Assembly: GCF_002116905.1 (NCBI RefSeq)
Contig: NZ_CP015118.1
Location: 2,418,001 to 2,482,000 of the forward strand
Direction: 5' to 3'
Length of the DNA: 64,000 nt
DNA from: Piscinibacter gummiphilus
GTDB lineage: Bacteria; Pseudomonadota; Gammaproteobacteria; Burkholderiales; Burkholderiaceae_C
Numbering within the stretch: the first letter of the stretch is position 1; each line of letters begins with the position of its first letter. The translations under genes and the position numbers were made by a program. This document shows, piece after piece, positions 23,474 through 33,925 of this stretch. The notes beneath the pieces are model-generated. The model was given only the letters and a program-made list of their open reading frames with translations. It was not told where the DNA came from and searched no databases.

Positions 23474-26400
23474 GCGCGGCCGCGAACGAGGAACCGGGGC
23501 AGAAGGCCAACATCTCCCGGTGGGCGCTGGAGCATTCCGCGCTCACGCGCTACCTGATGGTGGTGCTGATGGTGCTGGGCCTCGCCGCCTACTTCCAGCT
23601 GGGCCAGGACGAGGACCCGCCGTTCACCTTCCGCGCGATGGTGGTGCGGGCCTACTGGCCCGGCGCCACCGCGCAGCAGGTCGCCGAACAGGTCACCGAC
23701 AAGCTCGAGAAGACGCTGCAGGAGGTGCCCTACGCCGACAAGATCCGCAGCTACTCGAAGCCCGGCGAGACGCTCATCATTTTCCAGGTGAAGGATTCGT
23801 CGCCGCCGAAGGAGATGCCGCAGATCTGGTACTCGGTGCGCAAGAAGATCGGCGACATGCGTGCCACGCTGCCGTCGGGCGTGCAGGGGCCGTTCTTCAA
23901 CGACGAGTTCGGCGACGTGTACGGCAGCATCTACACGCTGTCGGCCGACGGGTTCTCCACCGTGGAGCTGAAGGACCAGGCCGACGAGGTGCGCCAGCGC
24001 CTGCTCAAGGTGAAGGACGTCAGCAAGGTCGAGATCTTCGGCGCGCAGGACGAGAAGATCTTCATCGACGTCTCGCAGAAGCGCCTGGCGCAGCTGGGCC
24101 TCGACTTCAATGCGGTGCTCGCGCAGCTGGGCCAGCAGAACGCGGTGGAGAGCGCCGGCAGCTTCAACGCGCCCACCGACATGGTGCAGGTGCGCGTGGC
24201 CGGGCAGTTCAACTCCGTCGAGGAGCTGAAGAACTTCGCGATCCGCGCGGGTGGCACGAGCTTCAAGCTCGGTGACATCGCCACCGTGCGCCGCGCCACC
24301 ATCGACCCGCCGCAGGTGAAGGTGCGCCACCAGGGCAAGGAGGTGATCGCGCTGGGCGTGTCCATGGCCAAGGGCGGGGACATCATCGGCCTCGGCAAGT
24401 CGCTCGAGGCGGCGGCGGCTCAGATCCGCGCGGACCTGCCCGTGGGCATCGAGATGACCCAGTTCCAGAACCAGTCCACCGTGGTCGCCACGTCGGTGAA
24501 CGAGTTCGTGAAGGTGCTGATCGAGGCCGTGGTGATCGTGCTGGCCGTGAGCTTCGTGAGCCTGGGCCTGCACTTCAAGCCGAACTCGTGGCGCTTCACG
24601 ATCGACTGGCGGCCGGGTCTCGTGGTGGGCATCACGATCCCGCTGGTGCTGGCGATCACGTTCGTCGCGATGTTCTACTGGGGCGTCGGCCTGCACAAGA
24701 TCTCGCTCGGCTCGCTGATCATCGCGCTGGGCCTGCTCGTGGACGACGCGATCATCGCGGTCGAGATGATGGTGCGCAAGCTGGAGGAGGGCTACGACAA
24801 GGTGCGTGCCGCCACCTTCGCGTACGAGGCCACCGCGCTGCCCATGCTGACGGGCACGCTCATCACCGCCGTGGGCTTCCTGCCCATCGGCATGGCCAAG
24901 TCCACGGTGGGCGAGTACACGTTCGCGATCTTCGCGGTCACCACGGTGGCGCTGCTGATCTCGTGGGTCGTGTCCGTGTACTTCGTGCCGTACCTCGGCA
25001 CGCTGCTGCTCAAGCGCCCGCCGCACGCCGGCGAGGCCGGTGCGCCGCACGAACTCTTCGACACGCCGTTCTACGTGCGCTTCCGCAAGCTGGTCGACTG
25101 GTGCGTGCGCCGGCGCTGGATCACCATCGGCCTCACCGTGCTCGCGATGGCGCTGGGCGTGGTGGGCATGGGCAAGGTGCAGAACCAGTTCTTCCCCGAT
25201 TCCAGCCGGCTCGACCTGCTGGTGGACCTCTGGTATCCCGAGGGCACGTCGTTCCAGGCCAACGAGGACATCACGAAGAAGGTGGAGGCGCGCCTGCTGA
25301 AGATGGACGGCGTGAACCACGTCGCCACCTGGGTGGGCAGCGGCCTGCCGCGCTTCGCGCTGGTGCTCGACCAGATCTTCCCGCAGAGCAACGTCAGCCA
25401 GATCGTCGTGCTGCCGAAGGACCTGGCGGCGCGGCAGCAGCTGCTCCACGCGCTGCCCGAGATCCTGGCCACCGAGTTCCCCGAAGTGCGCGGCCGCGCG
25501 AAGCTGCTGCCGAACGGCCCGCCGGTGCCGTATCCCGTGCAGTTCCGCGTGGTGGGGCCCGACGCGACGAAGGTGCGGGCGTACGCCGACGAGGTCAAGG
25601 ACGTCATGCGCACCAACGAGCTGCTGCGCGGGCTGAACGACAACTGGAACGAGTCGGTCAAGGTGCTGCGCCTCGACGTGGACCAGGACAAGGCGCGGGC
25701 GCTCGGCGTGTCGAGCCAGGCCATCGCCCAGGCCGCGCGCATCAGCAATGCCGGCACCACCGTGGGCCAGTACCGCGACGGCGACAAGCTGATCGACATC
25801 GTGCTGCGCACGCCGCAGGCCGAACGCGCCGCGCTCACCGACCTGCAGAGCGCGTACGTGCCGTCCACGTCGGGCCGCAGCATCCCGCTGAGCCAGCTGG
25901 TGCGCGCCTCGTTCGTGTGGGAGCCGGGCGTGGTGTGGCGCGACGGCCGCGACTACGCGGTGACCGTGCAGGCCGACATCGTCGAGGGCATCCAGGGCGC
26001 CACCGTCACGGCGCAGCTGAACCCGCTGTTCGAGCCCATCCGCGCGAAGATGCCGCCGGGCTACCGCGTCGACATCGCCGGCGCCGTGGAGGAAAGCAGC
26101 AAGGGGCAGGGCTCGATCGCCGTGGGCGCGCCGCTGATGCTCTTCATCATGTTCACGCTGCTGATGCTCCAGCTGCACAGCTTCAGCCGCGCGGTGCTCG
26201 TGTTCCTCACGGGGCCGCTCGGGCTGCCGGGCGTGGCCGCGGCGCTGCTGATCCTCAACCGGCCGTTCGGCTTCGTCGCGCTGCTCGGCGTGATCGCGCT
26301 GATCGGCATGATCATGCGCAACTCGGTGATCCTGATCGACCAGATCGAGCAGGACCGCGCGAAGGGCGTGCCCACGTGGGACGCCATCGTCGAGTCGGCG

Positions 26401-26640
26401 GTGCGCCGCTGCCGTCCGATCATCCTGACCGCGGCGGCCGCCGTGCTCGCGATGATCCCGCTGTCGCGCAGCGTGTTCTGGGGCCCGATGGCCGTCGCCA
26501 TCATGGGCGGCCTCATCGTCGCGACGGCCCTCACGCTGCTGGCTTTGCCCGCGATGTATGCGGCCTGGTTCCGCGTCAAACGGCCCGAGGATGAGGCTCG
26601 TGAGAACGCGGATGGACGGGTGCCCGCCACAACCGGCTAA
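23470..26640 (+). CDS. RND efflux permease (HAE1/TriC-MexK-like)
   Basis: 1056 residues, the usual length. It has the twelve-span layout with two large periplasmic loops, an ALGLLVDDAIIAVEMM motif in TM4 with the proton-relay Asp pair, and the symmetrical GVIALIGMIMRNSVILID block in TM10-11. The opening ISRWALEHSALTRYLM...QDEDPPFTFRAMVV is that of the TriC/MexK branch, which handles triclosan, dyes and other hydrophobic compounds; the substrate here is unknown. It is translationally coupled to the adaptor gene. Confidence 0.93.
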   Translation: MSAAANEEPGQKANISRWALEHSALTRYLMVVLMVLGLAAYFQLGQDEDPPFTFRAMVVRAYWPGATAQQVAEQVTDKLEKTLQEVPYADKIRSYSKPGETLIIFQVKDSSPPKEMPQIWYSVRKKIGDMRATLPSGVQGPFFNDEFGDVYGSIYTLSADGFSTVELKDQADEVRQRLLKVKDVSKVEIFGAQDEKIFIDVSQKRLAQLGLDFNAVLAQLGQQNAVESAGSFNAPTDMVQVRVAGQFNSVEELKNFAIRAGGTSFKLGDIATVRRATIDPPQVKVRHQGKEVIALGVSMAKGGDIIGLGKSLEAAAAQIRADLPVGIEMTQFQNQSTVVATSVNEFVKVLIEAVVIVLAVSFVSLGLHFKPNSWRFTIDWRPGLVVGITIPLVLAITFVAMFYWGVGLHKISLGSLIIALGLLVDDAIIAVEMMVRKLEEGYDKVRAATFAYEATALPMLTGTLITAVGFLPIGMAKSTVGEYTFAIFAVTTVALLISWVVSVYFVPYLGTLLLKRPPHAGEAGAPHELFDTPFYVRFRKLVDWCVRRRWITIGLTVLAMALGVVGMGKVQNQFFPDSSRLDLLVDLWYPEGTSFQANEDITKKVEARLLKMDGVNHVATWVGSGLPRFALVLDQIFPQSNVSQIVVLPKDLAARQQLLHALPEILATEFPEVRGRAKLLPNGPPVPYPVQFRVVGPDATKVRAYADEVKDVMRTNELLRGLNDNWNESVKVLRLDVDQDKARALGVSSQAIAQAARISNAGTTVGQYRDGDKLIDIVLRTPQAERAALTDLQSAYVPSTSGRSIPLSQLVRASFVWEPGVVWRDGRDYAVTVQADIVEGIQGATVTAQLNPLFEPIRAKMPPGYRVDIAGAVEESSKGQGSIAVGAPLMLFIMFTLLMLQLHSFSRAVLVFLTGPLGLPGVAAALLILNRPFGFVALLGVIALIGMIMRNSVILIDQIEQDRAKGVPTWDAIVESAVRRCRPIILTAAAAVLAMIPLSRSVFWGPMAVAIMGGLIVATALTLLALPAMYAAWFRVKRPEDEARENADGRVPATTG

Positions 26641-26662
26641 AATGCCCGGCTGACCGAATCGC

Positions 26663-26697
26663 AACGGGGGAAGTCCAGGCTTCCCCCTGTTATTTTC
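26663..26697 (+). terminator. Rho-independent terminator after the RND operon
   Basis: Stem GGGGGAAG with CTTCCCCC around a six-base loop, extended by AAC/GTT with one bulge, then TATTTT. It separates the pump genes from tRNA-Leu. Confidence 0.6.
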
Positions 26698-26707
26698 CAG
26701 GTGCTTC

Positions 26708-26794
26708 GCGCGGGTGGCGAAATTGGTAGACGCACCAGGTTTAGGTCCTGACGCCAGCAATGGTGTGGGGGTTCGAGTCCCCCCCCGCGCACCA
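26708..26794 (+). tRNA. tRNA-Leu (anticodon UAG)
   Basis: 87 bases including an encoded CCA. The acceptor GCGCGGG pairs with CCCGCGC; the anticodon loop TTTAGGT gives UAG; a long variable arm typical of Leu tRNAs and a GGTTCGAGTCC T arm are present. It reads CTN codons including CTA, the codon enriched in the leucine leader peptide at 13567. It precedes tig, as in many Burkholderiales. Confidence 0.97.
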
Positions 26795-26823
26795 GCAACG
26801 AACGAAACCAGAGAGTCAAGAAA

Positions 26824-28131
26824 ATGGCTGTGACTGTAGAAACCCTTGAGAAGCTCGAACGCCGCATCACGCTGACGCTCGCCGCCGACGTGATCAACAA
26901 CGAGGTGGCGAACCGCCTCAAGCGCCTGTCGCGCACGGTGAAGGCCGACGGCTTCCGCCCGGGCAAGGTGCCGATGAGCGTCGTGTCGCAGCGCTACGGC
27001 TACTCCGTGCAGTACGAAGTCATGAACGACAAGGTCGGCCAGGCCTTCGAGGAAGCCACCCGCGAAGCCAAGCTCCGCGTCGCCGGCGCCCCGCGCATCA
27101 CCGAAAAGGAAAACGCGCCCGAAGGCCAGATGACCTTCGACGCCACCTTCGAGGTGTACCCCGAGGTCAAGCTCGGCGACCTGTCCACCGCCGAAGTGGA
27201 GCGTGTCTCCACCGACGTGACGGACGCCGCCATCGACAAGACCGTCGACATCCTGCGCAAGCAGCGCCGCACGTTCGCCCAGCGTCCCGCCGGCGAAGCC
27301 GCCGGTGAAGGCGACCGCGTCACCATCGACTTCGAAGGCAAGATCGACGGCGTGCCGTTCGACGGCGGCAAGGCCGAAGGCTTCCAGTTCCTGATCGGCG
27401 AAGGCCAGATGCTCGAGCAGTTCGAGAAGGCCGTGCGTGGCATGAAGGCCGGCGAATCGAAGACCTTCCCGCTGCAGTTCCCCGAGGACTACCAGGGCAA
27501 GGACGTGGCCGGCAAGGAAGCCGACTTCCTCGTCACGGTCAACAAGATCGAAGTGCAGAACCTGCCCGTGGTGGACGAGGCCTTCGCGAAGTCGCTCGGC
27601 ATCGCTGACGGCACGGTGGACGCGCTGCGCGCCGACATCAAGAAGAACCTCGAGCGCGAAGTGAAGTTCCGCGTGCTGGCCCGCAACAAGGGCGCCGTGA
27701 TGGACGCCCTGGTGAAGACCGCCGAACTCGACCTGCCGACGGCCCTCGTCAACGGCGAGATCGAGCGCATGGTGGAAGCCGCCCGCGCCGACCTGAAGAA
27801 GCGCGGCGTCAAGGACGCCGACAACGCCCCGATCCCGTCCGAGATCTTCAAGGACCAGGCCGAGCGTCGCGTGCGCCTGGGCCTCGTCGTGGGTGAACTG
27901 GTGCGTGCCAACAACCTGTCGGCCAAGCCCGAGCAGCTGCAGGCCCACATCGAGGAAATCTCGCAGAGCTACGAGAAGCCCGCCGAGGTGGTCCGCTGGT
28001 ACCTCAGCGACCGCCAGCGCATGGCCGAAGTCGAAGGCGTCGTGATCGAGAACAACGTCGCAGAATTCGTGCTGGGCAAGGCGAAGGTGTCCGACAAGGC
28101 CCTGCCGTTCGACGAACTGATGGCCGGCTGA
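26824..28131 (+). CDS. tig: Trigger factor, ribosome-associated chaperone
   Basis: 435 residues in the three-domain order: a ribosome-binding tail with the GFRPGKVP signature near residue 45, an FKBP-type peptidyl-prolyl isomerase domain (GDRVTIDFEGKIDG...GFQFLIGEGQMLEQFE, about 160-240), and a long helical C-terminal domain. It binds nascent chains at the exit tunnel. It is 30 bases after tRNA-Leu and begins the tig-clpP-clpX-lon order. Confidence 0.97.
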   Translation: MAVTVETLEKLERRITLTLAADVINNEVANRLKRLSRTVKADGFRPGKVPMSVVSQRYGYSVQYEVMNDKVGQAFEEATREAKLRVAGAPRITEKENAPEGQMTFDATFEVYPEVKLGDLSTAEVERVSTDVTDAAIDKTVDILRKQRRTFAQRPAGEAAGEGDRVTIDFEGKIDGVPFDGGKAEGFQFLIGEGQMLEQFEKAVRGMKAGESKTFPLQFPEDYQGKDVAGKEADFLVTVNKIEVQNLPVVDEAFAKSLGIADGTVDALRADIKKNLEREVKFRVLARNKGAVMDALVKTAELDLPTALVNGEIERMVEAARADLKKRGVKDADNAPIPSEIFKDQAERRVRLGLVVGELVRANNLSAKPEQLQAHIEEISQSYEKPAEVVRWYLSDRQRMAEVEGVVIENNVAEFVLGKAKVSDKALPFDELMAG

Positions 28132-28151
28132 TCGCCGACATCCCCCCGTCG

Positions 28152-28185
28152 AAAGGGTGCCGGGCCGCAGGGGTCGGCACCCTTT
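28152..28185 (+). terminator. Hairpin terminator after tig
   Basis: An 11-bp stem (AAAGGGTGCCG with CGGCACCCTTT) around a 12-base loop. The only T run is inside the right arm, so termination may be partial. Confidence 0.55.
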
Positions 28186-28209
28186 GCCGCTTCTTCGTGC
28201 GGTGCTTCC

Positions 28210-28236
28210 CTTGTCGTTTCATAATCGACCCCAACC
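28210..28236 (+). promoter_or_regulatory. Candidate sigma-32 (heat shock) promoter of clpP
   Basis: CTTGTC at 28210-28215, 13 bases, then CCCCAACC at 28229-28236, compared with the heat-shock consensus CTTGAAA and CCCCATnT. The expected start is about 30 bases before the clpP ATG. The lon upstream region has the same geometry. Confidence 0.4.
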
Positions 28237-28267
28237 TGTCGCACAACAACCTCTCTCAAGGACACAC

Positions 28268-28891
28268 ATGAGCGCGCTGGAAACTCAAGGTTTGGGCTTG
28301 GTGCCCATGGTCATCGAACAGTCGGGCCGCGGCGAGCGCGCGTACGACATCTACAGCCGCCTGCTGCGCGAGCGGGTGATCTTCCTGGTGGGCCCGGTCA
28401 ACGACCAGTCGGCCAACCTGGTGGTGGCGCAGCTGCTGTTCCTGGAGAGCGAAAACCCCGACAAGGACATCTCGCTCTACATCAACTCGCCGGGCGGTTC
28501 GGTGAGCGCCGGCATGTCGATCTTCGACACGATGCAGTTCATCAAGCCCGATGTCTCCACGCTGTGCATGGGCATCGCCGCCAGCATGGGCTCGTTCCTG
28601 CTGATGGCCGGCGCCAAGGGCAAGCGTTTCGCCCTGCCGAACTCGCGCGTGATGATCCACCAGCCGTCGGGCGGCGCCCAGGGCCAGGCCACGGACATCG
28701 AGATCCATGCCCGCGAGATCCTCAAGACCCGCGAGCAGCTGAACCGCATCTATGCCGAGCGCACCGGCCAGCCCATCGAGAAGATCCGCAGCGACATGGA
28801 ACGCGACTTCTTCATGGACCCGGAGGAGTCGAAGGCCTATGGCCTGATCGACCAGGTGATCAGCAAGCGCAACCCGCCGATCAACCCCTGA
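28268..28891 (+). CDS. clpP: ATP-dependent Clp protease proteolytic subunit
   Basis: 207 residues with the serine protease triad: Ser in GIAASMGSFLLM, His in RVMIHQPSGGAQG, and Asp in the following helix region. It forms the tetradecameric chamber that degrades proteins fed by ClpX or ClpA. The start at 28268 (MSALETQGLGLVPMV) has an AAGGA site 7 bases upstream. A terminator separates it from clpX, so part of clpX expression must be separate or by read-through. Confidence 0.97.
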   Translation: MSALETQGLGLVPMVIEQSGRGERAYDIYSRLLRERVIFLVGPVNDQSANLVVAQLLFLESENPDKDISLYINSPGGSVSAGMSIFDTMQFIKPDVSTLCMGIAASMGSFLLMAGAKGKRFALPNSRVMIHQPSGGAQGQATDIEIHAREILKTREQLNRIYAERTGQPIEKIRSDMERDFFMDPEESKAYGLIDQVISKRNPPINP

Positions 28892-28939
28892 TTGGCCATC
28901 CCGGCCGGAAGGTTGTTTCCAGGCCGGTAACTGCGATCG

Positions 28940-28979
28940 AAACGGGGCCTTATTCACCGTCAAGGCCCCGTTTTCTTTT
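28940..28979 (+). terminator. Rho-independent terminator between clpP and clpX
   Basis: A perfect 12-bp stem (AAACGGGGCCTT with AAGGCCCCGTTT), a 10-base loop and a TTTTCTTTT tail. Confidence 0.85.
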
Positions 28980-29025
28980 GCTCTATCATTGACCCAGCCT
29001 TTCCCACCCCAAAGCGCGTAGATCC

Positions 29026-30291
29026 ATGGCCGACAAAAAAGGCTCCTCGAGCGAAAAAGTCCTCTATTGCTCCTTCTGCGGCAAGAGCCAGCACGAGGTC
29101 AAGAAACTGATCGCCGGGCCCTCCGTTTTCATCTGCGACGAGTGCATCGAGCTGTGCAACGACATCATCCGTGATGAAGTGCCCACCGAAACGCCCGACG
29201 CACGGGCCGCCAAGTCCGACCTGCCGGTGCCGGCCGAGATCAAGGCCAGCCTCGACAACTACGTGATCGGGCAGGACACCGCCAAGCGCACGCTGTCCGT
29301 GGCCGTCTACAACCACTACAAGCGGTTGAAGCACATGGCCACGTCGAAGGACGAGGTCGAGCTCGCCAAGAGCAACATCCTGCTGATCGGCCCCACGGGC
29401 TCCGGCAAGACGCTGCTGGCCCAGACGCTCGCCCGCCTGCTGAACGTGCCGTTCGTGATCGCCGACGCCACCACGCTGACCGAAGCCGGCTACGTGGGCG
29501 AGGACGTCGAGAACATCATCCAGAAGCTGCTGCAGAACTGCAACTACGACGTCGACAAGGCGCAGCGCGGCATCGTCTACATCGACGAGATCGACAAGAT
29601 CTCCCGCAAGGCCGACAACCCGTCCATCACCCGCGACGTGTCGGGCGAGGGCGTGCAGCAGGCACTGCTCAAGCTCGTCGAGGGCACGATGGCCTCGGTG
29701 CCCCCGCAGGGCGGCCGCAAGCACCCGAACCAGGACTTCCTGCAGATCGACACCACGAACATCCTGTTCATCTGCGGCGGTGCGTTCGACGGCCTCGAGA
29801 AGGTCATCCAGAACCGTTCCGAGAAGTCGGGCATCGGTTTCGGCGCCACCGTGCACACGAAGAGCGAGAAGCGCGTGTCCGAGGTGTTCCGCGAAGTCGA
29901 GCCCGAAGACCTGATCAAGTTCGGCCTGATCCCCGAGCTGGTGGGCCGCCTGCCGGTGGTCGCCACGCTGGGCGAGCTGACCGACGACGCGCTGGTCCAG
30001 ATCCTCACCGAACCGAAGAACGCGCTGCTCAAGCAGTACCAGAAGCTCTTCGCCATGGACGGCGTGGAACTGGAAGTGCGCCCGTCCGCGCTGATGGCCA
30101 TCGCCCGCAAGGCGCTCGCCCGCAAGACCGGCGCGCGGGGCCTGCGCTCCATCATGGAACTCTCGCTCAACGACACCATGTTCGACCTGCCCACGCTGGA
30201 AGGCGTGGCCAAGGTCGTGCTCGACGAGCACACGATCGAGGAAAACGCGAAACCGCTGCTGGTCTACCACGAGACCAAGGCGAGCGCGTGA
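29026..30291 (+). CDS. clpX: ATP-dependent Clp protease ATP-binding subunit ClpX
   Basis: 421 residues. An N-terminal C4 zinc-binding domain (CSFCGKSQ...FICDECIEL), Walker A GPTGSGKTLLA near residue 125, the GYVGEDVE pore loop, Walker B IVYIDEIDKI and a C-terminal small domain with sensor 2. It unfolds tagged substrates and passes them to ClpP. It follows clpP after 134 bases and a terminator. Confidence 0.97.
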   Translation: MADKKGSSSEKVLYCSFCGKSQHEVKKLIAGPSVFICDECIELCNDIIRDEVPTETPDARAAKSDLPVPAEIKASLDNYVIGQDTAKRTLSVAVYNHYKRLKHMATSKDEVELAKSNILLIGPTGSGKTLLAQTLARLLNVPFVIADATTLTEAGYVGEDVENIIQKLLQNCNYDVDKAQRGIVYIDEIDKISRKADNPSITRDVSGEGVQQALLKLVEGTMASVPPQGGRKHPNQDFLQIDTTNILFICGGAFDGLEKVIQNRSEKSGIGFGATVHTKSEKRVSEVFREVEPEDLIKFGLIPELVGRLPVVATLGELTDDALVQILTEPKNALLKQYQKLFAMDGVELEVRPSALMAIARKALARKTGARGLRSIMELSLNDTMFDLPTLEGVAKVVLDEHTIEENAKPLLVYHETKASA

Positions 30292-30374
30292 GCACCGAGT
30301 TCGACGTTCGACCGCTGACGCTGTACCCGAGACAGGGATCCTGAGCGCCCGACCGGCTCCGCCCGCGACGGCTT

Positions 30375-30402
30375 CTTGCAATTCACCCTCCGGCCCCTAC
30401 AT
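30375..30402 (+). promoter_or_regulatory. Candidate sigma-32 (heat shock) promoter of lon
   Basis: CTTGCA at 30375-30380, 13 bases, then CCCCTACAT at 30394-30402, resembling CTTGAAA and CCCCATnT. The lon ATG is 24 bases further on, after an AGAGAGG ribosome site. lon is a heat-shock gene in many Proteobacteria. Confidence 0.42.
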
Positions 30403-30425
30403 GGGCTGGAGAAAGAGAGGTTCCA

Positions 30426-32840
<2,415 letters not shown>

Positions 32841-32861
32841 TCACGTCTTGCCGTGAACGGG

Positions 32862-32889
32862 AAGGGCCCTGCGAGAGCGGGGCCCTTTT
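32862..32889 (+). terminator. Rho-independent terminator after lon
   Basis: AAGGGCCC with GGGCCCTT, a 10-base loop and TTTT. Confidence 0.78.
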
Positions 32890-32937
32890 GCATTCTTGAG
32901 TGCGTGAAGCGGCCTTGAAGAAAGTTCGACGAAACAC

Positions 32938-32967
32938 TTGCGCTCCTTTCGTCTTTCGTCATATACT
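32938..32967 (+). promoter_or_regulatory. Promoter of the tRNA Gly-Cys-Gly cluster
   Basis: TTGCGC at 32938-32943 and TATACT at 32962-32967 with an 18-base spacer, about 50 bases before the first tRNA. Confidence 0.55.
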
Positions 32968-33016
32968 CTTGTTCTCGGTTGATGACGCACGAACAGCGCT
33001 GAAGCAAACGAGATAT

Positions 33017-33092
33017 GCGGGTGTAGCTCAGTTGGTAGAGCGCAACCTTGCCAAGGTTGAGGTCACGAGTTCGAGCCTCGTTACCCGCTCCA
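33017..33092 (+). tRNA. tRNA-Gly (anticodon GCC), first copy
   Basis: 76 bases with an encoded CCA. The acceptor GCGGGTG pairs with TACCCGC, and the anticodon loop CTTGCCAAG gives GCC. Its sequence is identical to the copy at 33259. Confidence 0.97.
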
Positions 33093-33098
33093 AAATGC

Positions 33099-33130
33099 AA
33101 AGGGAAGCTTCTCGCGAGGCTTCCCTTTTT
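33099..33130 (+). terminator. Terminator-like hairpin between tRNA-Gly and tRNA-Cys
   Basis: A 10-bp stem (AAAGGGAAGC with GCTTCCCTTT) and TTTTT. It lies inside the tRNA cluster and resembles the hairpin after the second tRNA-Gly, so the two may share a duplicated origin. It may also act in 3' processing. Confidence 0.65.
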
Positions 33131-33174
33131 GCTAAGCTCTCAGCGTTTCGAGAGCCAGTTCGAAGAGATATCAC

Positions 33175-33248
33175 GGCGCGATAGCAAAGCGGTTATGCAA
33201 CGGATTGCAAATCCGTCCAGTCCGGTTCGACTCCGGATCGCGCCTCCA
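33175..33248 (+). tRNA. tRNA-Cys (anticodon GCA)
   Basis: 74 bases with an encoded CCA. The acceptor GGCGCGA pairs with TCGCGCC, and the anticodon loop TTGCAAA gives GCA. It is flanked by two identical tRNA-Gly genes. Confidence 0.97.
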
Positions 33249-33258
33249 GGTTTTCAGA

Positions 33259-33334
33259 GCGGGTGTAGCTCAGTTGGTAGAGCGCAACCTTGCCAAGGTT
33301 GAGGTCACGAGTTCGAGCCTCGTTACCCGCTCCA
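33259..33334 (+). tRNA. tRNA-Gly (anticodon GCC), second copy
   Basis: 76 bases, identical to the copy at 33017, starting 10 bases after tRNA-Cys. Confidence 0.97.
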
Positions 33335-33341
33335 GGTGCCC

Positions 33342-33373
33342 AAAGGGACGCTTCTCACGAAGCGTCCCTTTTG
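33342..33373 (+). terminator. Terminator of the tRNA cluster
   Basis: A 13-bp stem (AAAGGGACGCTTC with GAAGCGTCCCTTT), a 4-base loop and TTTT. Confidence 0.82.
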
Positions 33374-33396
33374 TGCTTCTGGGCCGCTCGAAAGGC

Positions 33397-33729
33397 CTAC
33401 TGCTTCGGCTTGGCCCCGGGCGCACCGTCCGCATGCGGCTCGGTGCCCGGCGCCGGCTGCTTGTTGGTGGCCTTGGCCGGCTTCGATGAGGACTTCTTGG
33501 GTGCCGTGCCCGCGCCGGGGGCGCCATCGGCATGGGGTTCCGTGCCGGGTGTTGGCGTGGCGGTGCCGTGCTTGGCGGGTTTGTCGGCCTTCTTCGCCGC
33601 CGGCTTGGCACCGGGGGCGCCGTCGGCGTGGGGCTCTGTGCCTGGTGCCGGCTGCTGCTGCGCGAAGGCTGCTGTGGTGGCGCCGAGCGCGAGGGCCGCG
33701 GCGATGAGCAGGGGAGTGGGGAATTTCAT
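33397..33729 (-). CDS. Small exported repeat protein of unknown function
   Basis: 110 residues. A signal peptide (LLIAAALALGATTAAFA, cleavage near 23) is followed by three exact copies of the 13-residue unit PGTEPHADGAPGA at 29-41, 61-73 and 94-106, separated by Lys/Ala/Pro/Thr-rich linkers of 19-20 residues. The mature protein is predicted to be disordered and periplasmic or secreted. Each repeat offers a His and two or three acidic residues, which could bind metal, but no family is recognised. It is a single gene between the tRNA cluster terminator and the AEC transporter. Confidence 0.72.
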   Translation of the reverse strand: MKFPTPLLIAAALALGATTAAFAQQQPAPGTEPHADGAPGAKPAAKKADKPAKHGTATPTPGTEPHADGAPGAGTAPKKSSSKPAKATNKQPAPGTEPHADGAPGAKPKQ

Positions 33730-33925
33730 GACGAGGTCCTCCAGGTTAAAGACACACCCTTGTCATTCTTGATCCGTTCCGGGACGCGGAGCTATTGCAC
33801 CTTGGGGCAGGAGGGACGTGCGAGGGTCGCCCATTCCGTTCGCGGATCGCGCGCCGCGGTGGTGCACGGCGAGCGCCCCGCGCTGCGGGTCGGCACAATG
33901 ACGGTCCCCGCAGTCCCGTTTCCCC

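Noticed and set aside
23413..27948. A 1511-codon open frame on the minus strand across the RND permease, tRNA-Leu and tig
   Set aside because: It runs through a tRNA and two clear genes on the other strand, and its composition is that of an antisense frame.
33017..33334. Repeat structure suggesting a CRISPR array
   Set aside because: The repeats are two identical tRNA-Gly genes around a tRNA-Cys gene; there are no regular short repeats with unique spacers anywhere in the window.
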